Origin: Archangium violaceum Cb vi76
GTDB taxonomy: Bacteria; Myxococcota; Myxococcia; Myxococcales; Myxococcaceae
DNA: 64,000 nucleotides
NCBI RefSeq assembly: GCF_000733295.1
Contig: NZ_JPMI01000277.1
Coordinates: 92,699 to 156,698 of the forward strand
Reading direction: 5' to 3'
This document shows, piece after piece, positions 43,501 to 56,364 of this stretch. Within the stretch, counting starts at the first letter, position 1; each line of letters starts with the position of its first letter. Both the position numbers and the translations under genes were made by a program. The notes below the pieces were generated by a model. That model saw nothing but the letters and a program-made list of their open reading frames with translations, was not told where the DNA came from and did no database searches.

Positions 43501-45706
43501 TGGCGGCGGCGTCCATCGTGCCGAACTCCACCTTCTGCAGGAAGTTGGTGGAGTTGTTGCTTACGTAGATGTGGCCACTGGTCGCCACGATGGCGCGCGC
43601 CTTGCTCATCTCGGCGACACGCTCGACGATGTTGCCGTCCGGACCCGGACGCACCCGCATCACTCCCTCGGTGATCGTGGTCGGCTCACTCCGCGACTTG
43701 GTAATGACCGTCACATACAGGGTATTGTCAGGTGCCAGTACCATCCGATACGGCGCGTAGGCGAAGCCTCCCGCCATGACGGACACCGCGCGATCCGTCT
43801 TCGACACCTTCAGGATGTTGTAGCCCTCCTGGTTCGCGACCAGCAGGTTGCCGTCCGCGTCGAACACCAGATCACTGGGCCATTTCAACAATCCACCCGT
43901 GACATAGGTCTCCAACACCCCCGCCGGGCTCCTGCGCAGGATCCGGTTGTAGAGCGAGTCGGACAGGTACAGCCACCCATCCGGACCGATGACTCCATCC
44001 CTGAAACGACTCGTCTGTCCCACGGGCACGTTCACCCAGGTGCGATCAGGTTTGATCGTGATGAGGTACGCCGACGATTCGCGGGTGACGTACATGGTTC
44101 CGTCGCTTCCCATGATCAGACCCTGGATCCCGGACGGCAGGCCCGAGACGACGGTGGTCACCGTCCCGGTCTGCAGATCCATACTCTCGATGACGCCAGC
44201 CCTGACCATGTAGAGGAGCCCATTGGGACCCATCGCCATGTCCTCCACGGGCGTGGTGGCGGTACCCATCGGGTGGACATCGGTCAGGGAGTAGTCCGTG
44301 GGCATCGACTCGAGCTTAGCGATGTCCTTCAGGACGCTGACCAGTCCCTTGACGGCCAACCCGGCGTGGACGGGGTCGTGTCTCCACCAGCCCTTGTCGT
44401 AATCCCGTGGCCACCAGGTCTGGTTGCCGCTCCGGTATTTCCTGTCGAGCAGGAACCGCGCGGCCTTGAATTTCGTGCGGAAGACGCTCTGGACATCGGG
44501 CCACTCAGACAGGGACCACAGGCCCAAAATGGTCTGGGTCTGGACATCATCGGGCCAGGAGTTCTGCAAGGCCCCATCCGTCCACTGACTGCTGGTGACG
44601 GCGTTGTAGAGCACCTGCGTCGCATTCCGGTCCACGTTGGTCTTGTCGAAGGAGCTCGACAGGCCGAGCAGGCTCTGGGACTGGGTATGGCACCCCAGGC
44701 AATGGTTCGCGTTGTTCCAGGAGACGGAGGCCGACGCCGTATAGTCGGCTCCGCGCTTCAAGGAATCCTTCACCAGGGTGAAGAGCGGATCGGTGCTGCC
44801 CACCTGGGTGACATCCACGCCTTGTACGCTGATCTTCCCACGCACGGTGTGCGTCCCCTCGGGCACGACGTGCCGGTCCACCGTGAACGTACCGCTCGCC
44901 TTGTCACCGACGTACAGTCGGCTGGTGAACTCGCCCGCGATGCCCGGGCTCTTCGGGACCACGCGCACCTGCAGGTTTCCGGCGGTGGCCGCAACCCAGG
45001 AGCCGAAGGCCAGCGAGGTGCTGACGCCAACCGCCAGAGCGTCTGTGGAAGCCTCGGCGGAGTACAGCACGGCGGCCGTGCCCGGATGCACGACCGTCAG
45101 CGCGTAGGCACCGGCCGGCAGCGGCGTGTTGCCCGCGTTACGCACCAGCGCCAAGAAGCTCACCGGCGTGGACATGCCCGCCTGGGCCAGCGGCGGATTG
45201 ATGCCCAGCGCTCCGTCGATCCTCATTGTAGGGATGACCTTTGTGTAGGTGCTCTCCTCCGCCAGCACCACGCCCAGCGGCTCGAGGCGGGTGACGGTGC
45301 CGACCTCCACCACGCGCAGGACCAGCCTGTACATGCCCGCCGCGAACTGCAGCGTGTTCCACGGGATGGTGAGCACCTTCGGCTCGCCCGGGGCGAAGGT
45401 GAACTGGCTCTGCGGGATGGTCGTTCCCTCGGCGTAGGGCGAGACGGTCGCCACCGTCGTGCCCGTCGCGTCCTGGATTTCGCCCAACACCAGAGCTGAC
45501 CCGGGCTCGGGCAACAGACTGGCGATGTGGGCGGTGAACAGCGCCTTGCCATTCGCTCCGGTCTCCGCCTGGTTGGCGCTCAGCGAGACGATCTGGAAGC
45601 TATCCCCCGGCACCGGTTGAAGTGACGAATTGAAGGGGTATTCGCCATGCGCAGAGAGCTTCACGCTGGAGGTCCGCGATTCATAACCCACCGCGGACAC
45701 CTGCAC
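40502..45706 (-). CDS. Giant surface protein, 3' part after frameshift (CxxCH, toroid repeats, NHL-like propeller)
   Basis: 1,734 codons in the frame that continues the upstream 45681-47825 gene after a one-base shift; the first GTG (45706) is probably not a true start. Domains in order: end of a carboxypeptidase-regulatory-like domain, beta-sandwich domains, one haem-c motif CLGCH (about 44700), alpha/alpha-toroid (prenyltransferase-like) helices (44640-44330), an NHL/SMP-type beta-propeller (about 44260-43540), a second toroid stretch with RQRADGGWVDY (43420-43050), CARDB-like domains, and a Rossmann-like region with GLVIAGDHDSRH (about 41800-41300). It would be exported and multi-functional, with a possible adhesive or electron-transfer role. 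See the linked frameshift finding. Confidence 0.7.
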   Translation of the reverse strand: MQVSAVGYESRTSSVKLSAHGEYPFNSSLQPVPGDSFQIVSLSANQAETGANGKALFTAHIASLLPEPGSALVLGEIQDATGTTVATVSPYAEGTTIPQSQFTFAPGEPKVLTIPWNTLQFAAGMYRLVLRVVEVGTVTRLEPLGVVLAEESTYTKVIPTMRIDGALGINPPLAQAGMSTPVSFLALVRNAGNTPLPAGAYALTVVHPGTAAVLYSAEASTDALAVGVSTSLAFGSWVAATAGNLQVRVVPKSPGIAGEFTSRLYVGDKASGTFTVDRHVVPEGTHTVRGKISVQGVDVTQVGSTDPLFTLVKDSLKRGADYTASASVSWNNANHCLGCHTQSQSLLGLSSSFDKTNVDRNATQVLYNAVTSSQWTDGALQNSWPDDVQTQTILGLWSLSEWPDVQSVFRTKFKAARFLLDRKYRSGNQTWWPRDYDKGWWRHDPVHAGLAVKGLVSVLKDIAKLESMPTDYSLTDVHPMGTATTPVEDMAMGPNGLLYMVRAGVIESMDLQTGTVTTVVSGLPSGIQGLIMGSDGTMYVTRESSAYLITIKPDRTWVNVPVGQTSRFRDGVIGPDGWLYLSDSLYNRILRRSPAGVLETYVTGGLLKWPSDLVFDADGNLLVANQEGYNILKVSKTDRAVSVMAGGFAYAPYRMVLAPDNTLYVTVITKSRSEPTTITEGVMRVRPGPDGNIVERVAEMSKARAIVATSGHIYVSNNSTNFLQKVEFGTMDAAAINQLRDELLVEIPRVARYFIANHKDKSLYNVVHSQRLIGLAEARSVVTDTTLLAEIDAAIAYEDNLLRNRQRADGGWVDYENTTTTDALATAMVGLALEYQNPSADDPKIRKAIENLLARQALNGSWGSSPYTLSTTSFVMIFMPKALERLGGIDIDLHVSLPESVQLGNPTLAPTSTSTASHYVWNLRGVTGEGRDVEFDLTLSDMALHEQRPVVSQAYLEFSNSFLEEKVQLSLDIPQVSTADAMALTIATNKSLYRANEQVEITSTVKNTGAESASGQVVWAIRVPGSATPLATLPLQSVTDLGATLVQTLNAAWNTAATLVGNYEIYARLLDAQGRLVAEAVAPFSIGAPTVVASTQVTTNKPTYNAWDAVAITGRVRNDATNVLLANSRVELTVKTPFGDTLYFDTRNVNQLAPGGLMDLPFGLKLADAVSGQYQVTLVLKDALTRAVLSASTTHFQVERRALQGLTGTVTVASSLVYKGEPNACTDTTKTVSASTVTGVKLTHQLVDVGAGIVLDEVSQTVSLTPGGAGHVYVRNAVAHELAPGSYACVLKAELEGSTRPLAVAGFQVVESPIGLYANLSPNGMGRVLVLLDPAHPEDGVADVDPHGPASAPLLSVQKAFLTQLLTEAGYSFALTESAADFTTKLRSGGYSTYVLFTEAETLDQQAQKELREAIFRGEGLVIAGDHDSRHSLVHGALGIEYAHTVTDVLGVKPTYTGASENGEFGVLTDEVPLRISRLTAESLGTYVLDGSVSQPGLELDTLTLNSYGQGRAAFAGVDLLAIATRDGQTSLAAETLRTLLNRVRSPNLYMGPGAVVPVEFLVANLGIAVSVTATVTVPTGASIIDPGVGIASGQTVTFTFPLAVDEVKTVRFWVRLPEVIGPMTLDTLVSGSRDGHTVLVAPVPTLTLFVPEEESLSDIRTQLDALVQDGYPDSVVLTDAIGSLDLAIAASPAQATTHVLAAADTLSGLTDSGVTRLRMILGRWLRWMGLSAD

Positions 45707-47825
45707 GGAGAACGACAGGCTGGTGATGCCACCGAGGTTGTAGTGCCCCGTGACGTCCGTGGGTGGCCGACAGCGCGGTGCCCGTGACAGTCACCCGGAC
45801 ACCACTGATGGGGGCGCCGCTCACGGAGTCGGTCACCACACCCGCCAGAGTGCTCGTGGTCGCCCCGGGAACGTCCGGCGGCGGCGGAGACAGCCTGAGC
45901 TGCACCTCGGCCTCACCCATCGCCGACACCTGTATCGTGTAGGTATCCGGAACATAGCCGCTGGCACTCACGAAGAGACTGAAGTTCTTGAGGGTGATGC
46001 CGGAGAAGGTGAAGCGTCCGTCAGTACTCGTGTTGACCTCCGCCCCACTCTCCACCAGTGTCACCGTGGAGTCAGCAATCGGCGCGCCACTCACACCATC
46101 AGTGACCAGGCCGCGCAGGGTCAACGTGGTCGGCGCCGGAGTTGCTTCCATCCGGAAGAGCGACATCTTACCAATCGCACCACTTGCACCCGCGGTGAAC
46201 ACCAGGCTGAACGTGCCCGAATGGTATCCGGTGGCGGTGACAGTGCCTTCGTAGGTCCCGCGCGGCACGGACGTGATGCTGAACGATCCGTCCGTCGCAG
46301 TGGTGGCGCTCAGGCCTCCGCCCAGGTTGAACACCGCGTTGGCGATGGGTTGGCCGGTCTTTCCATCCACCACCTCGCCCACGACAACACCCGGCGTATC
46401 GTCCACATCGCCGCCGGGCACGGCCGCGGTCATGGCGGGCTGCATTGACACCACCTGCCCCGCCACGATGGTCACCGCGCCACTCAGGGTGTTGTAGCCC
46501 ATTTTCGCGAAGTGCACCGTGTAGCTGCCCGGCACCACCGGACCGAAGTCGAATTCGCCCGCCCCGTTCGTAAGCACCGACAGGCTGGACGTTCCGTTCA
46601 GCGACACCTGCACCGATTGAAGTGGCTTGAGGGTCGCGGCATCGAACACCACTCCGCGCAGCAGGCCGCTATCGGGGACGACCTCCAGCACCAGTTTGCC
46701 AGCGAGGGTGACCTGGTTGGCATCCACACCAACCGCGACACCCGCCAACGTGTAGCCCGCCTTGGTCGCAATCACCGTGTAGTCGCCCGGCGGCAGACCC
46801 GGAAACATGAAGAAACCATCCCCGTTGGTTGCTACCTGGGTGCCGGCCAACTCGTTGATGGTGACCGTGACACCGGAGAGGGGCTCGGAGCTGTTGGCCC
46901 TCACGACGTAACCGGCGATGGCCCCCTCCGTTGTCGTGGACGTCGACCCTCCACTGGAACGGGACTCGATGGCCCGGATCGCCTGGAGAGCCAGGGCTGT
47001 GGTGTAGCTATCGTTGCTCCAACTCCCATTGGGCAATTGGAGGGCCCGCAGGCCAGCAGCGCTGTTGGATATCACCGACACATCACTCAGGTTCGGTGTC
47101 ACGGCGAGCAGCGCCAGAGCGCTCAGGAAATCCCCGCCCCACAGCCCATCCAAGCCACGCCGGGAAAGCAGGAAGTTCTGCCCACCAGTGAGCCCCCCAG
47201 CCACACTCGCATAGGTGGTGCGATAGGGCAGCAAGGCGCGCATGCTCGCGGCGGTGAGATAGACCGACGCGTCGTTGGCCCCATCGGCCCAGCCACCATT
47301 GGACTGCTGGCACTCCCGAAGGAAGCCAATCGCTCGAACTGACTGAGCGCTGGTCGCCTGATTCGTCGCCGCTAGAGCCTCAAGCGCCACGGCCGTGTCG
47401 AGCACACTCGAGCCGTAGCCCGGCCGATCACCAAAGCCACCGTCGGCGTTCTGGCGGGAGAGGAGTTGCGAGATCCACGCAACATCGACCGTATAGCCCT
47501 GCTGGGCATTGACCAGGATCTTTCGCGCGAGGAACTCGGTATGCGTCCCCGCCTCGAGGTTGAGAAAACCGATGGCTGAGGCAAATCCCAGGGCCGTGGT
47601 CTGCCCGAGCGCCTGATGGGCTCGCAGTACCTCGGCGGTGGACTGCACTGGCGTAGCAAGCGAATCCGGGCCGCCACCATAACTCCCGTCAACACTCTGT
47701 TGAGTTGCAAGCCAATCAAGTCCACTCGTGGCATGGGCGGCGAAGGCGCAGAGCAGGACCATCCATCCCGCCAATACGCTCACCCTCCGGGCCACACCCG
47801 TTCCAACACCCTTCAAAACCGACAT
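45681..47825 (-). CDS. Giant surface protein, 5' part before frameshift (toroid repeats and carboxypeptidase-regulatory-like domains)
   Basis: The 714-codon 5' portion of the giant gene. An N-terminal signal peptide (residues about 10-34, LAGWMVLLCAFAAHATS) is followed by alpha/alpha-toroid repeats (to about 47000) with motifs such as ATQQSVDGSYGG and RQNADGGFGD. Four full carboxypeptidase-regulatory-like domains follow and a fifth begins (TLAGVVTDSVSGAPISGV). The fifth is cut in its middle near 45765; the remaining 25 residues (GRHGALQPRWHH...) are out of frame and unlike any domain. ATG 47825 (MSVLKG) was chosen for its signal peptide; a run of nine C (nine G on the coding strand) lies just upstream. 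Translation of the whole needs a +1 shift. Confidence 0.7.
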   Translation of the reverse strand: MSVLKGVGTGVARRVSVLAGWMVLLCAFAAHATSGLDWLATQQSVDGSYGGGPDSLATPVQSTAEVLRAHQALGQTTALGFASAIGFLNLEAGTHTEFLARKILVNAQQGYTVDVAWISQLLSRQNADGGFGDRPGYGSSVLDTAVALEALAATNQATSAQSVRAIGFLRECQQSNGGWADGANDASVYLTAASMRALLPYRTTYASVAGGLTGGQNFLLSRRGLDGLWGGDFLSALALLAVTPNLSDVSVISNSAAGLRALQLPNGSWSNDSYTTALALQAIRAIESRSSGGSTSTTTEGAIAGYVVRANSSEPLSGVTVTINELAGTQVATNGDGFFMFPGLPPGDYTVIATKAGYTLAGVAVGVDANQVTLAGKLVLEVVPDSGLLRGVVFDAATLKPLQSVQVSLNGTSSLSVLTNGAGEFDFGPVVPGSYTVHFAKMGYNTLSGAVTIVAGQVVSMQPAMTAAVPGGDVDDTPGVVVGEVVDGKTGQPIANAVFNLGGGLSATTATDGSFSITSVPRGTYEGTVTATGYHSGTFSLVFTAGASGAIGKMSLFRMEATPAPTTLTLRGLVTDGVSGAPIADSTVTLVESGAEVNTSTDGRFTFSGITLKNFSLFVSASGYVPDTYTIQVSAMGEAEVQLRLSPPPPDVPGATTSTLAGVVTDSVSGAPISGVRVTVTGTALSATHGRHGALQPRWHHQPVVLRAGVRGGL

Positions 47826-48030
47826 GCATTCCCCCCCCCGATACCTGCGCTGGTCCGCGTGCAACTCATTCCACAGACACAGATCGCAGAGGGCCCTCTT
47901 CTCGTGGGCCCACAAGTCGCGCACTCTAGGGAGCAATCCACTTGAGTGCAGTGAGTCGCGTCACACCGTATGAGTGAATGACTTCACACGCTCGTCAGGG
48001 CAACCCAGGGGCGTTCACGTGTTCGAGTTC

Positions 48031-48080
48031 CAAAAAGCATCGGCCCGGCCACCGCGGAGGAGCGCGGAAGCCGGGCCGGA
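48031..48080 (-). terminator. Terminator after ndk
   Basis: Nine-base stem CGGCCCGGC (48041-48049) with GCCGGGCCG (48070-48078), with an extra CCGCG/CGCGG stem in the loop. On the minus strand the T run TTTTT (48036-48032) follows. It lies 26 bases past the ndk stop. Confidence 0.75.
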
Positions 48081-48106
48081 GCCTGGAGGGCATGAAGCCC
48101 TACCAA

Positions 48107-48550
48107 CTACTTCTTGCTGGTGTACTCGTAGGGGGCGATCTCGGTCTCGCGGAAGAAGTACGCGATCTCGATCTTCGCGTTCTCCAGGCTGTCCGAGCCG
48201 TGCACCGTGTTCTGGTCGATGCTGGTGGCGAAGTCGCGGCGGATGGTGCCCGGGGCGGCGTTGGCCGGGTTGGTGGCGCCCATGATGTCGCGGTTGGCCA
48301 GGACGGCGTTCTCACCCTCCAGCACCATCAGCACCACGGGGCCGGAGATCATGAAGTTGACCAGGTCCTTGAAGAAGGGACGCGCCTTGTGGACGGCGTA
48401 GAACCCCTCGGCCTGGGCCTGGGACAGGTGCTGCAGGCGGATGGCAACGGGCTTCAGGCCCTTCTCCTCGAAGCGGGAGATGACCTTGCCAATGACGCCC
48501 TTCTGGAGCCCGTCGGGCTTGATGATGGACAGCGTACGCTCGATGGCCAT
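48107..48550 (-). CDS. ndk: Nucleoside diphosphate kinase
   Basis: A 147-residue NDP kinase that moves phosphate from ATP to other NDPs via a phosphohistidine. It starts [23 protein letters not shown], has the [18 protein letters not shown] segment and the active histidine in [16 protein letters not shown]. It lies 36 bases downstream of sucD. This placement fits GTP/ATP balance, because succinyl-CoA synthetase makes nucleoside triphosphate. Confidence 0.97.
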   Translation of the reverse strand: MAIERTLSIIKPDGLQKGVIGKVISRFEEKGLKPVAIRLQHLSQAQAEGFYAVHKARPFFKDLVNFMISGPVVLMVLEGENAVLANRDIMGATNPANAAPGTIRRDFATSIDQNTVHGSDSLENAKIEIAYFFRETEIAPYEYTSKK

Positions 48551-48586
48551 GGTGGATGGTCCTCGTTTGACGTGTGGGAGGTGGGA

Positions 48587-49489
<903 letters not shown>

Positions 49490-49513
49490 GGCTTGAACCT
49501 TTCTCTGCCTGGA

Positions 49514-50674
<1,161 letters not shown>

Positions 50675-50815
50675 CGAGGCTCCGGGTGACGCGAGTGATG
50701 CGAGAGACTGGCACCCGGAAGCGAGCCTCCGGGGCGGAACGGCGCGGCTGCCTCTCTCGCGCAGAATGGCCCGCTTGGCAAGGCCCTACTGTCAAGGGCC
50801 AATCAGACGGACCAG

Positions 50816-50862
50816 AAAGAACCAAGGCCCCGCCCCGGCGAGGAACAGCCGGATACGGGGCC
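50816..50862 (-). terminator. Probable terminator after sdhB
   Basis: On the minus strand, GGCCCCG...CCGGC pairs with GCCGG...CGGGGCC (stem 50862-50826, with a bulge and an 8-base loop), followed by TTGGTTCTTTCT. It lies 36 bases past the sdhB stop and separates sdhAB from sucC. Confidence 0.55.
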
Positions 50863-50897
50863 CCGTGAAACAGTGGTGCAACAACCGCGGTCCCGCC

Positions 50898-51728
50898 CTA
50901 CCCCGGACCGCCCGCCGACGTCTTCTCGCCACCCAGGTCGAAGAAGATGTCCTTGATGACCTGCTTGGTCACCTCGCGGTTCATCGCCGCGATGGAGGTG
51001 GTGAGGGGGATCTCCTTGGGGCACACCTTCACGCAGTTCTGGGCCTTGCCGCAGTCCTGGATGCCGCCCGGACCCATGAGACCCCGGACGCGCTCCTCGG
51101 CGTTCATCTTGCCGGTGGGGTTCATGTTGAAGAGCCGGGCCTGGCTGATGGCGGCGGCGCCCATGAAGTCGTTGTCGACCGTCACCTGCGGGCACGCCTC
51201 GAGGCAGCTGCCGCACGTGATGCACGTGGACAGCTTGTACATCACCGTGTGGTCCGCCTGGGACTGGCGCGGGCCGGGGCCGAGGTTGTGCGTGCCGTCG
51301 ATGTTGATCCACGCCTTGACGCGCTTGAGCGCCTCGAACATGCGGCTGCGATCCACCGCCAGGTCGCGGGCGACCGGGAACTTCTTCATCGGCTCCAGGG
51401 TGATGATGGGCTCCCCGTCCCCGATGATGCGATCGATCAGCGCCGAGCAGGCCATGCGGACCCGCCCGTTGATGTTCATGGCGCAGCTGCCGCACACCTC
51501 CTCGAGGCAGGCGGCGTCATAGATGGCCGGAGACACCTTGCGCCCATCGGTGGTGACCGGGTTGCGCTGGATCTCCATCAGGCAGGAGATGACGTTCGCG
51601 CCCTTGTTGTACGGGACGCGGAACTCGTCGAAGTGACCCGGCTTGTCCGGGCCGTCCTGCCGCCAGATGCGGAAGGTGACGTGCTTCGTGGTGGTGCTGA
51701 CAGGCGCCTGCGCGGTCGCGTTGTCCAT
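50898..51728 (-). CDS. sdhB: Succinate dehydrogenase iron-sulfur subunit
   Basis: A 276-residue Fe-S subunit. The [2Fe-2S] site is CLEEVCGSCAMNINGRVRMAC, and the [4Fe-4S]/[3Fe-4S] cysteines are in CITCGSCLEACP and CGKAQNCVKVCPK. It passes electrons from the flavoprotein to quinone. The sequence resembles the B-type (diheme) enzymes of Bacteroidetes/Bacillus style. The start is 21 bases downstream of sdhA. Confidence 0.95.
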   Translation of the reverse strand: MDNATAQAPVSTTTKHVTFRIWRQDGPDKPGHFDEFRVPYNKGANVISCLMEIQRNPVTTDGRKVSPAIYDAACLEEVCGSCAMNINGRVRMACSALIDRIIGDGEPIITLEPMKKFPVARDLAVDRSRMFEALKRVKAWINIDGTHNLGPGPRQSQADHTVMYKLSTCITCGSCLEACPQVTVDNDFMGAAAISQARLFNMNPTGKMNAEERVRGLMGPGGIQDCGKAQNCVKVCPKEIPLTTSIAAMNREVTKQVIKDIFFDLGGEKTSAGGPG

Positions 51729-51749
51729 GGCGTTCCCTCCGTCCCTTCC

Positions 51750-53627
51750 TTAGGCGTACCAGCGCGGCTCGGGATCGAGCACGGGCGTGGGGATGTCCTG
51801 ATAGGTGATCTGCGGGCCCTCGACCGAGTAGGCGGCCATGGTCGTCTTGGCCCACTTCTCGTGGCGCTTCTTCCACAGCGCCATCCACTCGGGATCCTTC
51901 GTCGGATCCTTCACCTTGGGCTCGGGCAGCGAGAACTCCGGCTTGTAGTGGGCGCCGCGGCTCTCGTCGCGCATCAGCGCGCTCTTGGCGATCACCTCGG
52001 CCAGCTCGAACATGTTCCAGAGCTGGTTGACGTAGGAGATGCTCCGGTTGCCCACGTTGCCGGTGTCCAGCGCGTTGCAGTTCTTCCAGCGCTCCTTGAA
52101 GTCGCGGATCTTCTCCAGCGTCTTCTTGAGCCGATCGTTGTAGCGGACGACGGTGCAGTTCTCCGTCATCAGATCGCCCAGCTCCTTGGTGAGCCCGTAC
52201 GCGTTCTCCTTGCCGTCCATCTTCTTGATGGTGGCGAAGCGATCCGCCCAGTACTTCTGCGCGTCGGCGAAGTACTTCTGGTTGTCCGCGTCGCCGGCGC
52301 TCTTGGACTGGCTCTTGGCGAAGGCCACCATGGCCGGGCCGCCGATCATGCCGCTGTAGATGCAGGAGAGCAGCGAGTTGGCACCCAGGCGGTTCGCGCC
52401 GTGGTAGGCGTAATCCGCCTCGCCCGCGGCATACAGGCCGGGGATGTTGGTGGACTGGTTGACGGGGCTGCCCACCAGCGGCTCGTTGTTCGGACCCGCC
52501 TCGAACTGCACGTACAGGCCGCCCATCGAGTAGTGCATGCCCGGGAAGATCTTCATGGGCACGTGGCGCGGGTCGTCACCCACGAACTTCTCGTAGATCT
52601 CCATCACGCCGCCCAGCTTGGCGGTGAGCACGTGGCCCGGGATGTGCGTGACGTCCAGGTACACGGCGTCGCCGCCGCCCAGACCCAGGCCCATCTCGCG
52701 GCACACCGTGAAGATCTCCCGGGTGGCCACGTCGCGCGGCACCAGGTTCTTGTACTTGGGGTACTTCTCCTCGAGGAAGTAGAAGCGCTCGCTCTCGGGG
52801 ATGTCCTTGGGGTCGCGGACGTCGCCCTTCTTCCTGGGCACCCAGACGCGGCCACCCTCGCCACGCACCGACTCGCTCATCAGGCGCAGCTTGTCCTCAC
52901 CCGGAATGGAAGTGGGGTGCACCTGGATGAACTCGCCGTTGGAGTAGATGGCGCCCTCCATGTAGGCGCGGCCGGCGGCGGTACCGGTGTTGATGATGGA
53001 GTTGGTGGAGCGCCCGAAGACGACGCCCGGACCCCCCGTGGCGAGGCACACGGCCTCGGCCGGGAAGGTGCGGATCTCGTTGGTGCGCAGATCCATGGCC
53101 ACGCTGCCGATGACGCGGCCCGCGCCATCCTTCACCGTGCCCAGCCACTCCCAGTACTCGTACTTGGTGACGCGGCCCTCGGCCTCCCAGCGGCGCACCT
53201 GCTCGTCCAGCGCGTACAGCAGCTGCTGGCCGGTGGTGGCGCCCGCGAAGGCCGTGCGGTGGTGCAGCGTGCCGCCGAACCGCCGGAAGTCCAGCAGACC
53301 CTCGGACGTGCGGTTGAACGTCACACCCATGCGGTCCAGCAGATAGATGATGCCCGGCGCCGCGTAGCACATGCCGCGCACGGAGATCTGCTCGGCCAGG
53401 AAGTCGCCGCCGCGCAGCGTGTCCTTCACATGGATTTCCGGCGAGTCGCCCTCACCCTTCGTGTTCACCGCGCCGTTGATACCGCCCTGGGCGCAGACCG
53501 AGTGGGAACGCTTCACCGGCACGAGCGACAGGATGTCGACCTGGTGACCGGCCTCGGCCAGCTTGATGGTGGTCATCAGCCCGGCGAGTCCGCCGCCCAC
53601 CACCGTGAACCGCGCTGCTGCTGCCAT
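51750..53627 (-). CDS. sdhA: Succinate dehydrogenase flavoprotein subunit
   Basis: A 625-residue flavoprotein. It has the FAD-binding VVGGGLAGLMTTIKLAEAGH, the covalent-FAD histidine in KRSHSVCAQGGIN, active-site HPTSIPG and the C-terminal FAD segment NSLLSCIYSGMIG. It oxidises succinate to fumarate. The start is supported by AAGGAG 8 bases upstream. No membrane anchor gene (sdhC) is found upstream or downstream: the 5' gap (53628-53903) is non-coding. Confidence 0.96.
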   Translation of the reverse strand: MAAAARFTVVGGGLAGLMTTIKLAEAGHQVDILSLVPVKRSHSVCAQGGINGAVNTKGEGDSPEIHVKDTLRGGDFLAEQISVRGMCYAAPGIIYLLDRMGVTFNRTSEGLLDFRRFGGTLHHRTAFAGATTGQQLLYALDEQVRRWEAEGRVTKYEYWEWLGTVKDGAGRVIGSVAMDLRTNEIRTFPAEAVCLATGGPGVVFGRSTNSIINTGTAAGRAYMEGAIYSNGEFIQVHPTSIPGEDKLRLMSESVRGEGGRVWVPRKKGDVRDPKDIPESERFYFLEEKYPKYKNLVPRDVATREIFTVCREMGLGLGGGDAVYLDVTHIPGHVLTAKLGGVMEIYEKFVGDDPRHVPMKIFPGMHYSMGGLYVQFEAGPNNEPLVGSPVNQSTNIPGLYAAGEADYAYHGANRLGANSLLSCIYSGMIGGPAMVAFAKSQSKSAGDADNQKYFADAQKYWADRFATIKKMDGKENAYGLTKELGDLMTENCTVVRYNDRLKKTLEKIRDFKERWKNCNALDTGNVGNRSISYVNQLWNMFELAEVIAKSALMRDESRGAHYKPEFSLPEPKVKDPTKDPEWMALWKKRHEKWAKTTMAAYSVEGPQITYQDIPTPVLDPEPRWYA

Positions 53628-53857
53628 GCTGCGTCTCCTTGGTGACCGGAGGGCCAGACGCCTCTGGGGGGCAGGGCCAGCGCCGCGACTGTGCGAGCGC
53701 GACGCTCGGACCTCCGGTGCGAATACTTCCGGCTAGTTAACTGGTGAATTCAGCGAGCCGCAAAGATTACCGGAGCGGAGGGATAAGCCCGCACCATCTC
53801 CGGCATCAGCCTTGCTCGTGGGGGGGTGAGGGCCGTCCACGCGGTATCCATGGGGAA

Positions 53858-53896
53858 GACCCTCACCCCGACCCTCTCCCAGAGGGAGAGGGGGGG
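53858..53896. repeat. REP-like palindrome, copy 7
   Basis: GACCCTCACCCCGACCC followed by TCTCCCAGAGGGAGAGGGGG. It lies just 3' of the mdh stop (53904) and 5' of sdhA, in a position to end the icd-mdh transcript. A half-copy (GGGGGGTGAGGG) at 53820-53832 may be a decayed inverted partner. Confidence 0.75.
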
Positions 53897-53903
53897 ATGC
53901 TCA

Positions 53904-56163
<2,260 letters not shown>

Positions 56164-56364
56164 GAACGAAGCTCCTGACACTTGGGAAGGGTGTGACCTT
56201 GTGGGCGGCGGATGCTTTGCAACACTGGCCCCCCGCGTCAAGGATGTTCGGTTGCCCTCCGTACGGCCTGACTTATCGGATCCAATCCCCGACAGCGCTG
56301 CGTCTGGATTGTCCTGGATTGGTGGCCCCGTTTCCGGCCCTACCTCCGAGGGCACTCCGCCCCG

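Noticed and set aside
45757..45768. Programmed +1 frameshift signal
   Set aside because: The site lacks a known slippery codon and stop pairing, and no downstream structure stands out; error or mutation is simpler, though not excluded.
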